Positions 43,292 through 51,647 of a stretch of 64,000 nucleotides of DNA are shown here, piece by piece (positions within the stretch are counted from its first letter, which is position 1; every line of letters starts with the position of its first letter). The stretch is taken from the NCBI GenBank assembly GCA_027485675.1, contig JAIXQP010000018.1:1-64000 (forward strand), given 5' to 3'. Under the pieces are notes generated by a model that was given only the letters and a program-made list of their open reading frames with translations, searched no databases and was not told the origin of the DNA. Both the position numbers and the translations under genes were made by a program. Source of the DNA: Terriglobales bacterium (lineage in GTDB: Bacteria > Acidobacteriota > Terriglobia > Bryobacterales > Bryobacteraceae).

Positions 43292-45489
43292 GTGCCGCCG
43301 CGGTTCAGCCGCGCCGCGTTGCTCCTCGTGTGCCTTCCGAGCTCCTCGACTTGGCCCAGTGGTGCCTATGGGGGCTGCACGAGGGGAGAAAGCGCCCCAT
43401 GGCACTGGAGGGTTACTGGGGGAGTTCGACCAACCCGGCGACGTGGGGAGAATACGCCGAAGCTATCGAGGCACTGGAGAACGTTCGAAACGCCGAGGGC
43501 ATAGGGTTCGTATTTACGGCCGACGACCCTTACACTGGCGTTGACCTGGACGACTGCCTGGACAACGCCGGCCGCCTGAAGCCGTGGGCTGTCGATATCC
43601 TTCGCCGGTTCGCTGGCACCTATGCCGAAGTCTCCCCGAGCGGGAGCGGCATCAAGCTGTGGTGTCGTGGCACCACCACCGCCGCCGCCAAGTTCGCCTA
43701 TCATGACGGGGCCATTGAGATCTATTCGACCGCACGGTTCTTCACCGTCACCGGCAACCTGTGGCCCGGTTCACTCCTGGAGATCGCCGATTGTCAGGAG
43801 TCGCTTGATTGGCTGCTGACGCTGAATCCGGCTGGAGCGAAGAAAGGGCCGTTTGTGCTGCCGGAGAAGATCAACCACCCGACCCAGCATAAAGACTTGC
43901 TGAGTCTGGCTGGTTCCTATCGAAGCAAAGGGATGAACCAAGCGGAGATCGAGGCCGCCTTGATTGCAGTGAGTAAGGCACGCTGCGAAGAGATTCCGCC
44001 CGAGTCTCATATGCGGACGATGGCCGCAAGCGTTTGCAAGTATCCTCCGGGGCCTTCGCTGGAGCTCGCCCAGCAAGTAGACCGGCCAACAAACTTCGGC
44101 TGGCACGATACCGGGAACGCGGACCGCCTAGTATGCCGACACGGATCAGAGCTGCTTTGGTGCGAGGAGCGTAAATCCTTTGGAGTCTGGACGGGCCAGT
44201 ATTGGAAACTCGGATCAGACTTACTGGTCAAGCGAATGGCCGAAAGAGTAATGCGAGACGCCTACGCCGAAGTCGGATCGATCGACGATACGGACAAGCG
44301 GAAAGAGTTTTTGCGGTTCCTGAATAAATCACTCTCCCGTTCTGGCGTGGCGAATATGGTGGAAGTCGCCCAGCGGAAGGTAGACCTGGTTTCGCCTGGC
44401 GACTTTGACGCCGATCCGTTTCTGTTGAACTTCGAAAACGGAACACTAGACCTCAGAAGCGGATTACTTCGGGAGCATCGACCGGCGGACAAGATCACGC
44501 GATGCATCCCATATGCGTTCGATTGGAACGCGCCATGCTCGAGGTTTCACCGATTCTTAGGCCGGATCATGGGCGACCATCCGGCCGCGACCCCCCAGGA
44601 GTGCGAGCGGGCCTATCGAATCATTGGCTACCTGCAGCGCCTCTTTGGATGCGCCTTGACCGGCAAGCCGGAGAAGATTCTCGCAATCCTGCACGGATCG
44701 GGGAACAACGGCAAAAGCACCTTGATAGAGACCATTCGAGCCGCGTTGGGCGGCAAGCAGTACGCCGGCCAAATGCAAATTGAATCCCTGATGGTCAACC
44801 CAGCACAGGCTTCTGGTTCCAACGCGATCAACGCTGACCTGGCGGACCTGCAGGGATGCCGGTTTGTGACCGCCAGTGAGCCGGAAAAGGGGATGCGGTT
44901 CTCTGTTGCTCGTATCAAGTACCTGACCGGCCTAACCGAGGTGAAGGCCCGGTATCTGAAAGAGAACCCTTTCACTTTCAAGCCGAGTCACAAGGTCTTT
45001 GTCGACGCCAACGATAGGCCGATCATCAACGATCCGCACGATGCAGTATGGAACCGCGTGAAGCTGATCCCGTTCGAAGTGAAGATCCCTGATAGTGAAA
45101 TCGACACCGGCTTAGGCGATGCCCTACTGAAGGAACTACCGGGCATAATGGCCTGGCTTGCAGAGGGCGCCCGCGAGTACATCCGCCACGGATTGCAGGA
45201 GATCCCCGAAGTTTCGGCCGCCACCGAGGAATACCGGCAGGAGTCCGACCGGCTTAAAGACTTCATCGAGGATCACTGCATCGTTCTGCCTACCGCTTGG
45301 GTAGGCGTCTCTAACCTTTGGGATGCCTACCGCAAGTGGGAAGAGGAAAACGGCGTCAAGTTCCCGCTCGTGAAAACCGCTTTCGATGAGCGTATTCAAC
45401 GACTTGGCTGCACAAAGAAGGTGAAGGAGTGCGGGACTATACGCGCTTGGCAGGGCATCGGCCTGAAGGCTAGTGGAGTGACAAAGTGA
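43288..45489 (+). CDS. P4-type primase-helicase (AEP-like primase plus D5/SF3 helicase)
   Basis: 733 residues from ATG 43288 (ATGA overlap). The N-terminal part has a primase-polymerase-like active site GIGFVFTADDPYTGVDLDDC (DxD-type acids about 86-89) and YAEVSPSGSGIKLWCRG (about 107-123, GSGIKxW is a catalytic motif). D5 N-terminal region FDADPFLLNFENGTLDLRSG, then an SF3 helicase with Walker A ILHGSGNNGKSTLIETI (about 467-483), CRFVTASEPEKGMRF (Walker B region), PSHKVFVDANDRPIINDPHD and AVWNRVKLIPFEV. Such proteins start replication of P4-like satellites and bind repeats near the origin. Repeats follow the gene directly. Confidence 0.9.
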   Translation: MSAAAVQPRRVAPRVPSELLDLAQWCLWGLHEGRKRPMALEGYWGSSTNPATWGEYAEAIEALENVRNAEGIGFVFTADDPYTGVDLDDCLDNAGRLKPWAVDILRRFAGTYAEVSPSGSGIKLWCRGTTTAAAKFAYHDGAIEIYSTARFFTVTGNLWPGSLLEIADCQESLDWLLTLNPAGAKKGPFVLPEKINHPTQHKDLLSLAGSYRSKGMNQAEIEAALIAVSKARCEEIPPESHMRTMAASVCKYPPGPSLELAQQVDRPTNFGWHDTGNADRLVCRHGSELLWCEERKSFGVWTGQYWKLGSDLLVKRMAERVMRDAYAEVGSIDDTDKRKEFLRFLNKSLSRSGVANMVEVAQRKVDLVSPGDFDADPFLLNFENGTLDLRSGLLREHRPADKITRCIPYAFDWNAPCSRFHRFLGRIMGDHPAATPQECERAYRIIGYLQRLFGCALTGKPEKILAILHGSGNNGKSTLIETIRAALGGKQYAGQMQIESLMVNPAQASGSNAINADLADLQGCRFVTASEPEKGMRFSVARIKYLTGLTEVKARYLKENPFTFKPSHKVFVDANDRPIINDPHDAVWNRVKLIPFEVKIPDSEIDTGLGDALLKELPGIMAWLAEGAREYIRHGLQEIPEVSAATEEYRQESDRLKDFIEDHCIVLPTAWVGVSNLWDAYRKWEEENGVKFPLVKTAFDERIQRLGCTKKVKECGTIRAWQGIGLKASGVTK

Positions 45490-45583
45490 CAGGTAGTGAC
45501 AGTATTTCCCCTATGCCTTACGAGGCAAAAAGAACAACTCAATCCTTAGTGGTTTTGGTGTCACTCGATGTCACTATGTCACT
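45477..45583. repeat. Mirror-symmetric heptamer repeats, candidate replication origin
   Basis: AGTGACA occurs at 45477, 45485 and 45495; its complement TGTCACT at 45559, 45569 and 45577. Steps are 8 and 10 on the left, 10 and 8 on the right, an exact mirror. The 57 bases between are AT-richer than the surroundings and contain a small hairpin (TGCCT/AGGCA, 45514-45527). It overlaps the stop of the primase-helicase gene. In P4 the initiator binds iterons at the origin, which makes this the best candidate origin in the element. Iterons may alternatively serve transcription. Confidence 0.6.
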
Positions 45584-45598
45584 CGACGAGGCAACCCG

Positions 45599-45805
45599 AT
45601 GAGCTTCCAACCCTACATCGTGCGGATTCGCCCCTGCCGCATCTGCCACGACCCGACGCCCGCGCATCGGCGGGAGCGGTTCTGTTCACCCGCCTGCCGC
45701 GCCGTCTGGAAGGAATCGTATGGTGCTCTATCCGCAGCACCGCTCGACGAATCAAACGCAACCGAAAATAACTCCCGAAATCGAAAAGGAGGCTCCAATG
45801 CCTGA
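45599..45805 (+). CDS. Small zinc-finger-like protein
   Basis: 68 residues from ATG 45599. RPCRICHDPTPAHRRERFCS and PACRAVWKES has CxxC...H...C...C, a small metal-binding finger as seen in phage-encoded zinc-ribbon/HNH-like scraps. Ends in a polar tail (DESNATENNSRNRKGGSNA). The 3' end overlaps the next start. It is the first gene behind the candidate origin. Confidence 0.55.
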   Translation: MSFQPYIVRIRPCRICHDPTPAHRRERFCSPACRAVWKESYGALSAAPLDESNATENNSRNRKGGSNA

Positions 45806-45989
45806 TTCAGACTTCAAGAAATTCATGCTGGGCCTGCGGGCCGATGCGAGACTCGGCCGGTACGTCGCGCCAGTCTGCGAGCAAACGCCCGAGGTTGTCG
45901 TTCTGACGCTGACCATGGCGCTGGCGGACGCCCGAGAGGGAAACAACCCGCACCCGGCGCACGAGCTCCTGGAGAGGCTCCAATCATGA
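45798..45989 (+). CDS. Small protein of unknown function before small terminase
   Basis: 63 residues from ATG 45798, with AAAGGAGG six bases upstream, the best ribosome site in this part. FKKFMLGLRADARLGRYVAP and VVVLTLTMALADAREGNNPH; no recognised domain. It overlaps both neighbours (8 and 4 bases), which supports reality. It might regulate the late module. Confidence 0.55.
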   Translation: MPDSDFKKFMLGLRADARLGRYVAPVCEQTPEVVVLTLTMALADAREGNNPHPAHELLERLQS

Positions 45990-46276
45990 GACCACCTAAA
46001 CACCTATCCGCCGAGAGCCGGAAGCTATTCCGGGAAATCGCCGCCGCCGTCGAGCTCGACGCCCAAGCCGCCACACTCCTACAGGGAGCGCTCGAGCAAT
46101 GGGACCGCGCCCAAGCCGCCCGCGCCCAGGTCACCGCCGATGGGCTCATGGTCGACGGCAAGCGCCATCCGCTGATCGAAGTGGAGAAGGCCGCGTATCG
46201 GGGAGCGCTGGCTTACTTCCGGGAGCTTGGCTTAGATCCGCCCAACCCGGTGGGACGCCCGAGCACGAGTTTATAG
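45986..46276 (+). CDS. Small terminase subunit (P27-like)
   Basis: 96 residues: RPPKHLSAESRKLFREIAAA, VELDAQAATLLQGALEQWDR, ADGLMVDGKRHPLIEVEKAA and YFRELGLDPPNPVGRPSTSL. The 'PPxHLSxxSRxLFREI...HPLIxVExxA...FRxLGLxP' grammar is that of P27-type small terminases. They recognise packaging sites in the element's DNA. Preceded by ATGA overlap; the large subunit is separated by a small membrane protein gene. Confidence 0.88.
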   Translation: MRPPKHLSAESRKLFREIAAAVELDAQAATLLQGALEQWDRAQAARAQVTADGLMVDGKRHPLIEVEKAAYRGALAYFRELGLDPPNPVGRPSTSL

Positions 46277-46314
46277 TATGATTCACACCACCACCCCAAA
46301 TCGCAGCGCTACCT

Positions 46315-46662
46315 ATGGAAATCATTATTTTCCCAGTAGTCATACTGGTCATACTTGGCCTGTTCCTGAATGGGTTATACAAGATGGTGACCGCATTAGC
46401 TCAAGGCCGCCAACCAGACGACGGCTTTATGGTCGTAATCGGTTATCTTCTCTTTTTGTGCAACTTGTATCCATTCGTTTTGATCGCGAAAGCGTATGGG
46501 TTTTGGGGAGGCGCCTTGTATCTTGGCTGCTCCTACCTAGCCTTTCTCCACGTGATTCTGCCATGGATAGGAGCACTTCGCAGAAGCGACTTGCCCGACA
46601 AGGGGAAGCGAGATGAGAAGGCTAAAGCGCCGCACAACCCTCAGGGCATCAACCGGCGCTGA
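46315..46662 (+). CDS. Small three-TM membrane protein between terminase genes
   Basis: 115 residues from ATG 46315. Three hydrophobic segments: IIIFPVVILVILGLFLNGLY (3-22), FMVVIGYLLFLCNLYPFVLI (38-57) and ALYLGCSYLAFLHVILPWIG (67-86), then a charged tail RRSDLPDKGKRDEKAKAP. It overlaps the large terminase gene by 50 bases in another frame. The stretch is AT-richer than the rest of the element. The slot between small and large terminase is often used for HNH genes; a membrane protein here is unexpected and could be cargo affecting helper or superinfecting phages. Confidence 0.6.
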   Translation: MEIIIFPVVILVILGLFLNGLYKMVTALAQGRQPDDGFMVVIGYLLFLCNLYPFVLIAKAYGFWGGALYLGCSYLAFLHVILPWIGALRRSDLPDKGKRDEKAKAPHNPQGINRR

Positions 46663-48238
46663 CCCTATCGCCGAAGCGCTGGCCGGGCTCTCCGGGGCCG
46701 AGCGGGTTATCCGGTTCATAGAGACGTTCCTGCGTCACTCGAAGGGATTCCGAGCCGGGGAGCCGTTCATCCTGGCCGACTGGCAGAAGGATGAAATCAT
46801 CCGGCCGCTGTACGATGCCATCGGCGAAGAAGGGCGCCGCCGCTACCGGCAAGGCTACGTCTCCATGGCACGGAAGGCCGGCAAGACCTGTTTAGCCGCG
46901 GCGCTGGCACTCTATCACCTGCTAGGCGACGAGGACATGGAGCCCGGCATCCGGGAAGTTTACGCCGCCGCCGCAAGCCGAGATCAAGCGGGGCTGCTGT
47001 TCATCCAAGCGGCCGACTTCGTGAACGCATCGCCCGAGCTATCCGCCCGCTGCGTCGTCTCCCGCGCAACCAAGCGAATCACCGACCGCGTGAGCCGTTC
47101 GTTCCTCCGCGCCGTCTCCGCGGATGCCCACACACAGCACGGGCTCAACGCCGCGTTCGTCGTCCTCGACGAGATCGCCCAGCAACCCAACCGGGATCTC
47201 TTCGACGTTCTCCAGACTTCCCAGGGAGCCCGCCGCAATCCGCTGATACTGGCCATCGGCACCGCGGGCAATGATCGCAACTCCATCGCATACGAGCTCT
47301 ACCAGCACGGCAAGCGAGTCCTGGCCGGAGACGCCGTCGACCGGAGTTTCTTCGCCTGCGTCAAAGAGCTTCCCGAGGGCCTGGACTGGGCCGAGGAGTC
47401 CAACTGGATCTATGCCAATCCGGGCTTAGACGACTTCCGCGACCGGCAGGAGCTCCGCGATATGCGCGACCGGGCCTTACTGCTGCCGAGCTTGGCCGGG
47501 ACGTTCCAGAACCTCTACTGCAATCAATGGACCGATGCTGAGACGACCTGGCTGTCAATGTCCGCATGGGACGAATGCGCCGGTATGGTGACCGATGCCG
47601 AGTTACAGAAGGCGACCGCATACGCGGGGCTCGACCTATCGAGTACGACCGACCTAACTGCGCTGGCGATTGTCTTCCGCCTGCCTGACGACCGCTACGC
47701 CGTCAAGACGTGGGCCTGGATTCCCGAGGCTGGCATCGTCGAGCGGGAGCGCCGCGACCGTGTTCCCTATCGCCAGTGGATCAAGGAAGGGCGCGTCGAG
47801 ACGACGCCCGGAGACGTGATTGATTCCCGCATCGTCGCCCGCCGCTGCATCGAGGAGTGCGAGCGCTGGAACGTCCGTTACTTGGCCTTCGACCGCTGGG
47901 GCTCTAAGATCGTCACGCCGATTCTGCAGGAGGCCGGGCTCGAAATCTTCGAGCATGGGCAAGGGTTCCGCGATATGTCGCCACCGACCAAGCACCTGCA
48001 GGATCTTGTACTTTCCCGCCGCCTGCTGCATGGAGGCTGCCCGCTGCTTCGCTGGCAGGCATCGACGGTAACGGTAGCGTCTGATCCCGCTGGCAACATC
48101 AAGCTGGTGAAACCCGATGCCATGGCCTATGCCAAGCGGATTGACTGCATCATCGCAACTGTGATGGCGCTATCTCCCGCCGCCGCATTTCCGCCCGTGG
48201 ATCACTCCGGGCTGTTCTCCGAACTCATTTCATTCTGA
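46613..48238 (+). CDS. Large terminase subunit
   Basis: 541 residues. Walker A-like GYVSMARKAGKTCLAAALAL (about 82-101), Walker B AAFVVLDEIAQQ (about 182-193), motif III-like ILAIGTAGND; nuclease domain with YAGLDLSSTTDLTALAIVF (Asp about 345) and YAKRIDCIIATVMAL at the end. ATPase and nuclease are fused as usual, in contrast to the split pair at 2.1-3.6 kb. It pumps DNA through the portal and cuts it. Start ATG 46613 lies within the membrane protein gene. Confidence 0.92.
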   Translation: MRRLKRRTTLRASTGADPIAEALAGLSGAERVIRFIETFLRHSKGFRAGEPFILADWQKDEIIRPLYDAIGEEGRRRYRQGYVSMARKAGKTCLAAALALYHLLGDEDMEPGIREVYAAAASRDQAGLLFIQAADFVNASPELSARCVVSRATKRITDRVSRSFLRAVSADAHTQHGLNAAFVVLDEIAQQPNRDLFDVLQTSQGARRNPLILAIGTAGNDRNSIAYELYQHGKRVLAGDAVDRSFFACVKELPEGLDWAEESNWIYANPGLDDFRDRQELRDMRDRALLLPSLAGTFQNLYCNQWTDAETTWLSMSAWDECAGMVTDAELQKATAYAGLDLSSTTDLTALAIVFRLPDDRYAVKTWAWIPEAGIVERERRDRVPYRQWIKEGRVETTPGDVIDSRIVARRCIEECERWNVRYLAFDRWGSKIVTPILQEAGLEIFEHGQGFRDMSPPTKHLQDLVLSRRLLHGGCPLLRWQASTVTVASDPAGNIKLVKPDAMAYAKRIDCIIATVMALSPAAAFPPVDHSGLFSELISF

Positions 48239-48302
48239 AAGTGCTTTATACTGACAAGTAGATATCTAAATCAGCGCTGCGATAGTGCGAAGGAACGTTC
48301 CC

Positions 48303-49502
48303 ATGAAACCAACCTACGCTGAAGCCGTTGCGCTGCATAGCGAACTCACCGGCATCATTGCCAAAGCCGCCGCCGAAAGCCGCGAGCTTACCGATAACGA
48401 GAAGACCCGCGTTGTCGAGATTCAAACCAAATCGGCCGAGTTTCAGGCCGCCGCCGTCGATGCCTCCGAAGGCCGCAAAGCCTTCCTGAGTGGCGTCGAG
48501 AAGAGCGACCGGAAGAAGGGCCTGGTGCTCAAGGGCGCCGATAGCTTCGCCGATCACTTCAAGACCGGCGACGAGCCCGAGCTTAGCCTGGCGAAGTCCC
48601 TGCGCGGCTACCTGACCGGCGAATGGGACGGGGCTGAACTCGAGCGCAAGGCTATGGCGTCGAGCGCCCTTGGCGCGATTCTCCCCACGCCGATCAGCAA
48701 CCAGATTATCGACCTGGCGCGGAATCAGAGCACCGTCATTCGGGCCGGGGCTGTTACCGTGCCGATGACGACCGCGACCCTGAAGCTGGCGCGGATGACC
48801 GGCGACGTTACGGCCGCCTGGTACGCCGAAGCCGGGGAGATCAGCGAATCGGACGCCACCCTGGACAGCGTGACCCTGACCGCCCGCAAGATGGCCTGTC
48901 TGGTCCGCATCAACCGCGAGATCCTGGAGGACTCCGACCCTGGCGTCGACGGCATCATCCGCAACTCTGTGGCCCAAGCCATGGCCCTGGAGCTCGACCG
49001 TGTGGCGCTGGTAGGCACCGGCACGGCACCGCAACCGCGTGGCCTGCAGAACTTCTCCGGCATCAACACCGTTACCAGCGTGGGGACGCCGGCCGATTAC
49101 TCGAAGTTTCTCGATGCCATCTTCGAGGTACGCCTGGACAACTTCGAGCCCAACGCGATCATCAATTCCGTGCGCACGGCGAAGACCCTGGCGAAGCTGT
49201 ACACCGGCATTTCCAGCGACAAAACGCCGCTGACCGCACCGGCTGACTACACCGCGTTGCAGCGCTTCGCGTCCAATCAGGTTCCCGTCAACCTTGGCGT
49301 CGGCACCAACGAATCGTTGGCCTTTGTCGGCGACTTCTCCCAACTGATGATTGGCCTTCGCCAGAACATCATCGTAGAAGTCTCGAACGCCGCGAAGGAT
49401 GTCTTCGAGAAGGATCAGATTATGCTTCGCGCCACTTGGCGCGGCGACGTTCAGGTCACCCGCGCAACCGCGTTCTGCCTGATGTCCGGCATCACTGCCT
49501 AA
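48303..49502 (+). CDS. HK97-type major capsid protein
   Basis: 399 residues from ATG 48303 (AAGGAA ahead). An N-terminal scaffold-like delta segment (about 1-115, coil KPTYAEAVALHSELTGIIAK and EIQTKSAEFQAAAVD) is followed by the mature capsid fold: SALGAILPTPISNQIIDLAR, RARMTG-like LARMTGDVTAAWYAEAGEIS, VRINREILEDSDPGVDGIIR, and LMIGLRQNIIVEVSNAAKDV to QIMLRATWRGDVQV. The presumed protease site precedes about residue 115. It is placed ahead of portal and protease, the reverse of the common order. Confidence 0.92.
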   Translation: MKPTYAEAVALHSELTGIIAKAAAESRELTDNEKTRVVEIQTKSAEFQAAAVDASEGRKAFLSGVEKSDRKKGLVLKGADSFADHFKTGDEPELSLAKSLRGYLTGEWDGAELERKAMASSALGAILPTPISNQIIDLARNQSTVIRAGAVTVPMTTATLKLARMTGDVTAAWYAEAGEISESDATLDSVTLTARKMACLVRINREILEDSDPGVDGIIRNSVAQAMALELDRVALVGTGTAPQPRGLQNFSGINTVTSVGTPADYSKFLDAIFEVRLDNFEPNAIINSVRTAKTLAKLYTGISSDKTPLTAPADYTALQRFASNQVPVNLGVGTNESLAFVGDFSQLMIGLRQNIIVEVSNAAKDVFEKDQIMLRATWRGDVQVTRATAFCLMSGITA

Positions 49503-49511
49503 CCCTGATGG

Positions 49512-49529
49512 GGGCTCTTCGGAGCCCCT
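49512..49529 (+). terminator. Intercistronic UUCG-capped hairpin behind capsid gene
   Basis: GGGGCTC and GAGCCCC pair perfectly around a TTCG loop, ten bases behind the capsid stop and 20 ahead of the portal start. No run of T follows, so it is probably an attenuator or RNA stabiliser that raises the ratio of capsid to portal. Confidence 0.6.
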
Positions 49530-49548
49530 ACTCCGAAATGGAGGGACC

Positions 49549-50745
49549 ATGATCCGAAAGGCAATCGAGTATCTTCTCACCAAGTCGGGTTTCGCCCGCC
49601 CGGAGCCCTGGCTCCGCGATACGTTAGGCATCCAAGAGACCTGGAGCGGGGCCGAAGTCACCGCTGAGAACTCGCTCCAGTCTTCCGCCGTGGCCGCCTG
49701 CGTCCGCCTCCTCTCTGAGAGCGTGGCATCGCTGCCGCTGTTCGTCTATCGTCGCACCGACGACGACAAGGCGAAGGCGCCGGACCATCCGTTGTATGCC
49801 ATCCTGCACGACCAACCGAACGATTATCAATCGGCCTGGACGTTCAAACAACAACTGCTGTCCCACGTTCTGCTCTACGGCAACGCCTACAGCATCATCG
49901 ACCGCGACGACTCCGGCCGCGTGAAGGCGCTATGGCCGCTGATGCCGGGAAACGTGTCTATCCGCGCCGTCGATGGCCGCCTGGTCTATGAGGTATGGCA
50001 GAACGGCAAGCGGGCGGAATACGATTCTGAGGACGTGCTCCACGTTCGCGGGCCAAGCTTGGACGGTATCCGCGGCATGAGCATTATCAGCATGGCGCGG
50101 CAAGGCATCGGCCTGGATCAAGCGCTGGCGCAACACGGCGCTAGCACGTTCAAGAATGGCGGCCGCCCGGGGCTGATCGTGAAGACGCCGCAAGTACTCA
50201 ACAACGAAGCCCGCCAACAATTTGTCAAGAGTTGGGCCGATCAATTCTCCGGGGCTCTCCGTGCGGGAAAGACGGCGTTGGTCGATGGTGGCTTCGACGT
50301 TCAGGAAATCAAGTCGAGCAACGACGACGCCCAGTTTCTGCAATCGCGTCAATTCAGCGTTCAGGAGATCGCCCGATGGTTCCGCGTAAGCGCCCACATG
50401 ATCGGCGACCCGTCGCGCCTGGCCTACGCCAGTAGCGAAGTCGAGATGCTGGCCTTCCTGCAGCATTCCTTGCGCCCGTGGCTGGTGAACATAGAGAGCG
50501 AGATCAACCGGACGTTGCTACCGTGGCGAACGCAATTCTTCGCCGAGTTCAGCATCGACGCCCTGCAGCGGGCCGACACCAAGAGCCGGTATGAGTCCTA
50601 CGCCATCGGCATCGACAAGGGCTTTCTGGAGGTCGAGGACATTCGCAAGTGGGAGAATCTCCCGCCCAAGCGGACGCCCGCCGCCGCGCCCGCAATGATT
50701 CCTGCGCAACCCGCGCCCGAGGTGACCGCCGATGTTGTTCAATGA
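49549..50745 (+). CDS. HK97-family portal protein
   Basis: 398 residues: VTAENSLQSSAVAACVRLLS, SVASLPLFVYRRTDDDK, ILHDQPNDYQSAWTFKQQLL, LLYGNAYSIIDRDDSGRVKA, LHVRGPSLDGIRGMSIISMA, GRPGLIVKTPQVLNNEARQQ, IARWFRVSAHMIGDP (the portal signature 'ARxFxVPPxxIG'), RTLLPWRTQFFAEFSIDALQ. Full-length and intact. It would form the dodecameric entry for DNA. The protease gene starts 14 bases inside its end. Confidence 0.92.
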   Translation: MIRKAIEYLLTKSGFARPEPWLRDTLGIQETWSGAEVTAENSLQSSAVAACVRLLSESVASLPLFVYRRTDDDKAKAPDHPLYAILHDQPNDYQSAWTFKQQLLSHVLLYGNAYSIIDRDDSGRVKALWPLMPGNVSIRAVDGRLVYEVWQNGKRAEYDSEDVLHVRGPSLDGIRGMSIISMARQGIGLDQALAQHGASTFKNGGRPGLIVKTPQVLNNEARQQFVKSWADQFSGALRAGKTALVDGGFDVQEIKSSNDDAQFLQSRQFSVQEIARWFRVSAHMIGDPSRLAYASSEVEMLAFLQHSLRPWLVNIESEINRTLLPWRTQFFAEFSIDALQRADTKSRYESYAIGIDKGFLEVEDIRKWENLPPKRTPAAAPAMIPAQPAPEVTADVVQ

Positions 50746-51223
50746 ACTGGAGCTCAAGAGCCTGACTGAGGCGGGAGAGTTCGAGGGATGGGCCGCCCGC
50801 TACTCGAACGTGGATTCCCAGAACGATCGCATCGAGCCGGGGGCCTTCGCCGCGGATGACGGGAAGGAAATCCCGATTCTCTGGAACCACAAACAGGATG
50901 TTGTGGCCGGAGTCGGCACCCTGCAGGAGCGCCCGGAAGGGCTCTATCTCAAGGGCCGTTTGCTACTCGACACGACCGAGGGCCGGGACGTATACGCCCG
51001 ACTCCGAGCGGGAGCCGCGAAAGGTTTGTCCGTGGGTTTCCGACTGCTCGAAAAGGCCGCCGAGGGAGCCCTGCGGCTGATCCTGCGGGGCTCCGTGGCC
51101 GAAGTGAGCGTTACCACCTTTCCCGCCAATCCCGCCGCCCTGGTGACCGCTGTGAAGGCGAAGCCGGGGCCGTGCGAATCCATTCACCGACTTTTAGCAC
51201 CGGAGCTCTACCTCCGGCGCTAG
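50732..51223 (+). CDS. HK97-family prohead protease
   Basis: 163 residues: FEGWAARYSNVDSQNDRIEP, IPILWNHKQDVVAGVGTLQE (His about 51), GRDVYARLRAGAAKGLSVGF (Ser about 97), LRGSVAEVSVTTFPANPAAL. These are the His and Ser of the HK97 U35-type protease that trims the capsid delta domain. The length is at the short end for the family but the catalytic part is whole. It overlaps the portal gene by 14 bases and is the last head gene. Confidence 0.9.
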   Translation: MLFNELELKSLTEAGEFEGWAARYSNVDSQNDRIEPGAFAADDGKEIPILWNHKQDVVAGVGTLQERPEGLYLKGRLLLDTTEGRDVYARLRAGAAKGLSVGFRLLEKAAEGALRLILRGSVAEVSVTTFPANPAALVTAVKAKPGPCESIHRLLAPELYLRR

Positions 51224-51225
51224 AA

Positions 51226-51282
51226 CGCCGTGCTGTACACGGCGATACCCCCCGCTGGCTTTTCGCGTTAGCTGGCGGGGGG
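51226..51282. terminator. Pair of hairpins between head genes and the right-end minus gene
   Basis: Two stems follow the protease stop: CGCCGTG/CACGGCG with a five-base loop (51226-51244) and CCCCCCGC/GCGGGGGG (51248-51255 with 51275-51282). No T run follows on either strand. They lie between convergent genes and probably end both transcripts. Confidence 0.55.
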
Positions 51283-51288
51283 AGAGAA

Positions 51289-51615
51289 TCAACTGTCCTG
51301 GAACTTTCTCAGATAGTTCACTCGATCCCGGAATTCGACCTTCGCCTCTGCAAGAACGTCGAACCATTTACCACTCGGCTTGGTGTTTGTCCTCGCTTGA
51401 TTGGTGGTGTTGAGAGCCTGAAGGATAACCTTGGCGGCTTCCGCTCCCTTCACTTCATCAGCAATGGAGCGCCAACGGGCTTTCAATTCCTCGTATCGTG
51501 CACGGGCCAATTGAGGATCGGAGAATCGACCTCCAAGAAATAATTCGTCGATCCTGGCGATGTCTCCCAAACAGGACTCGTGAATCATGATCTCTTCTTC
51601 GCGGGAAAGTTCCAT
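51289..51615 (-). CDS. Accessory protein of the satellite, function unknown
   Basis: 108 residues: MELSREEEIMIHESCLGDIA, RIDELFLGGRFSDPQLARAR, YEELKARWRSIADEVKGAEA, KWFDVLAEAKVEFRDRVNYL. Entirely soluble and helical, no motif recognised. It is the only gene beyond the head module and reads opposite to it, ending at the hairpins. The placement at the distal end near att is typical of cargo or helper-interference genes in satellites. A GGAAAGTTCC stretch precedes the ATG; the ribosome site is weak. Confidence 0.6.
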   Translation of the reverse strand: MELSREEEIMIHESCLGDIARIDELFLGGRFSDPQLARARYEELKARWRSIADEVKGAEAAKVILQALNTTNQARTNTKPSGKWFDVLAEAKVEFRDRVNYLRKFQDS

Positions 51616-51647
51616 GGCCGTATTGTAGCCGCGCCAACAGGACTCTC

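Noticed and set aside
45477-45583. CRISPR array
   Set aside because: Repeats are seven bases and spacers under ten, with inverted symmetry; no cas genes are seen.
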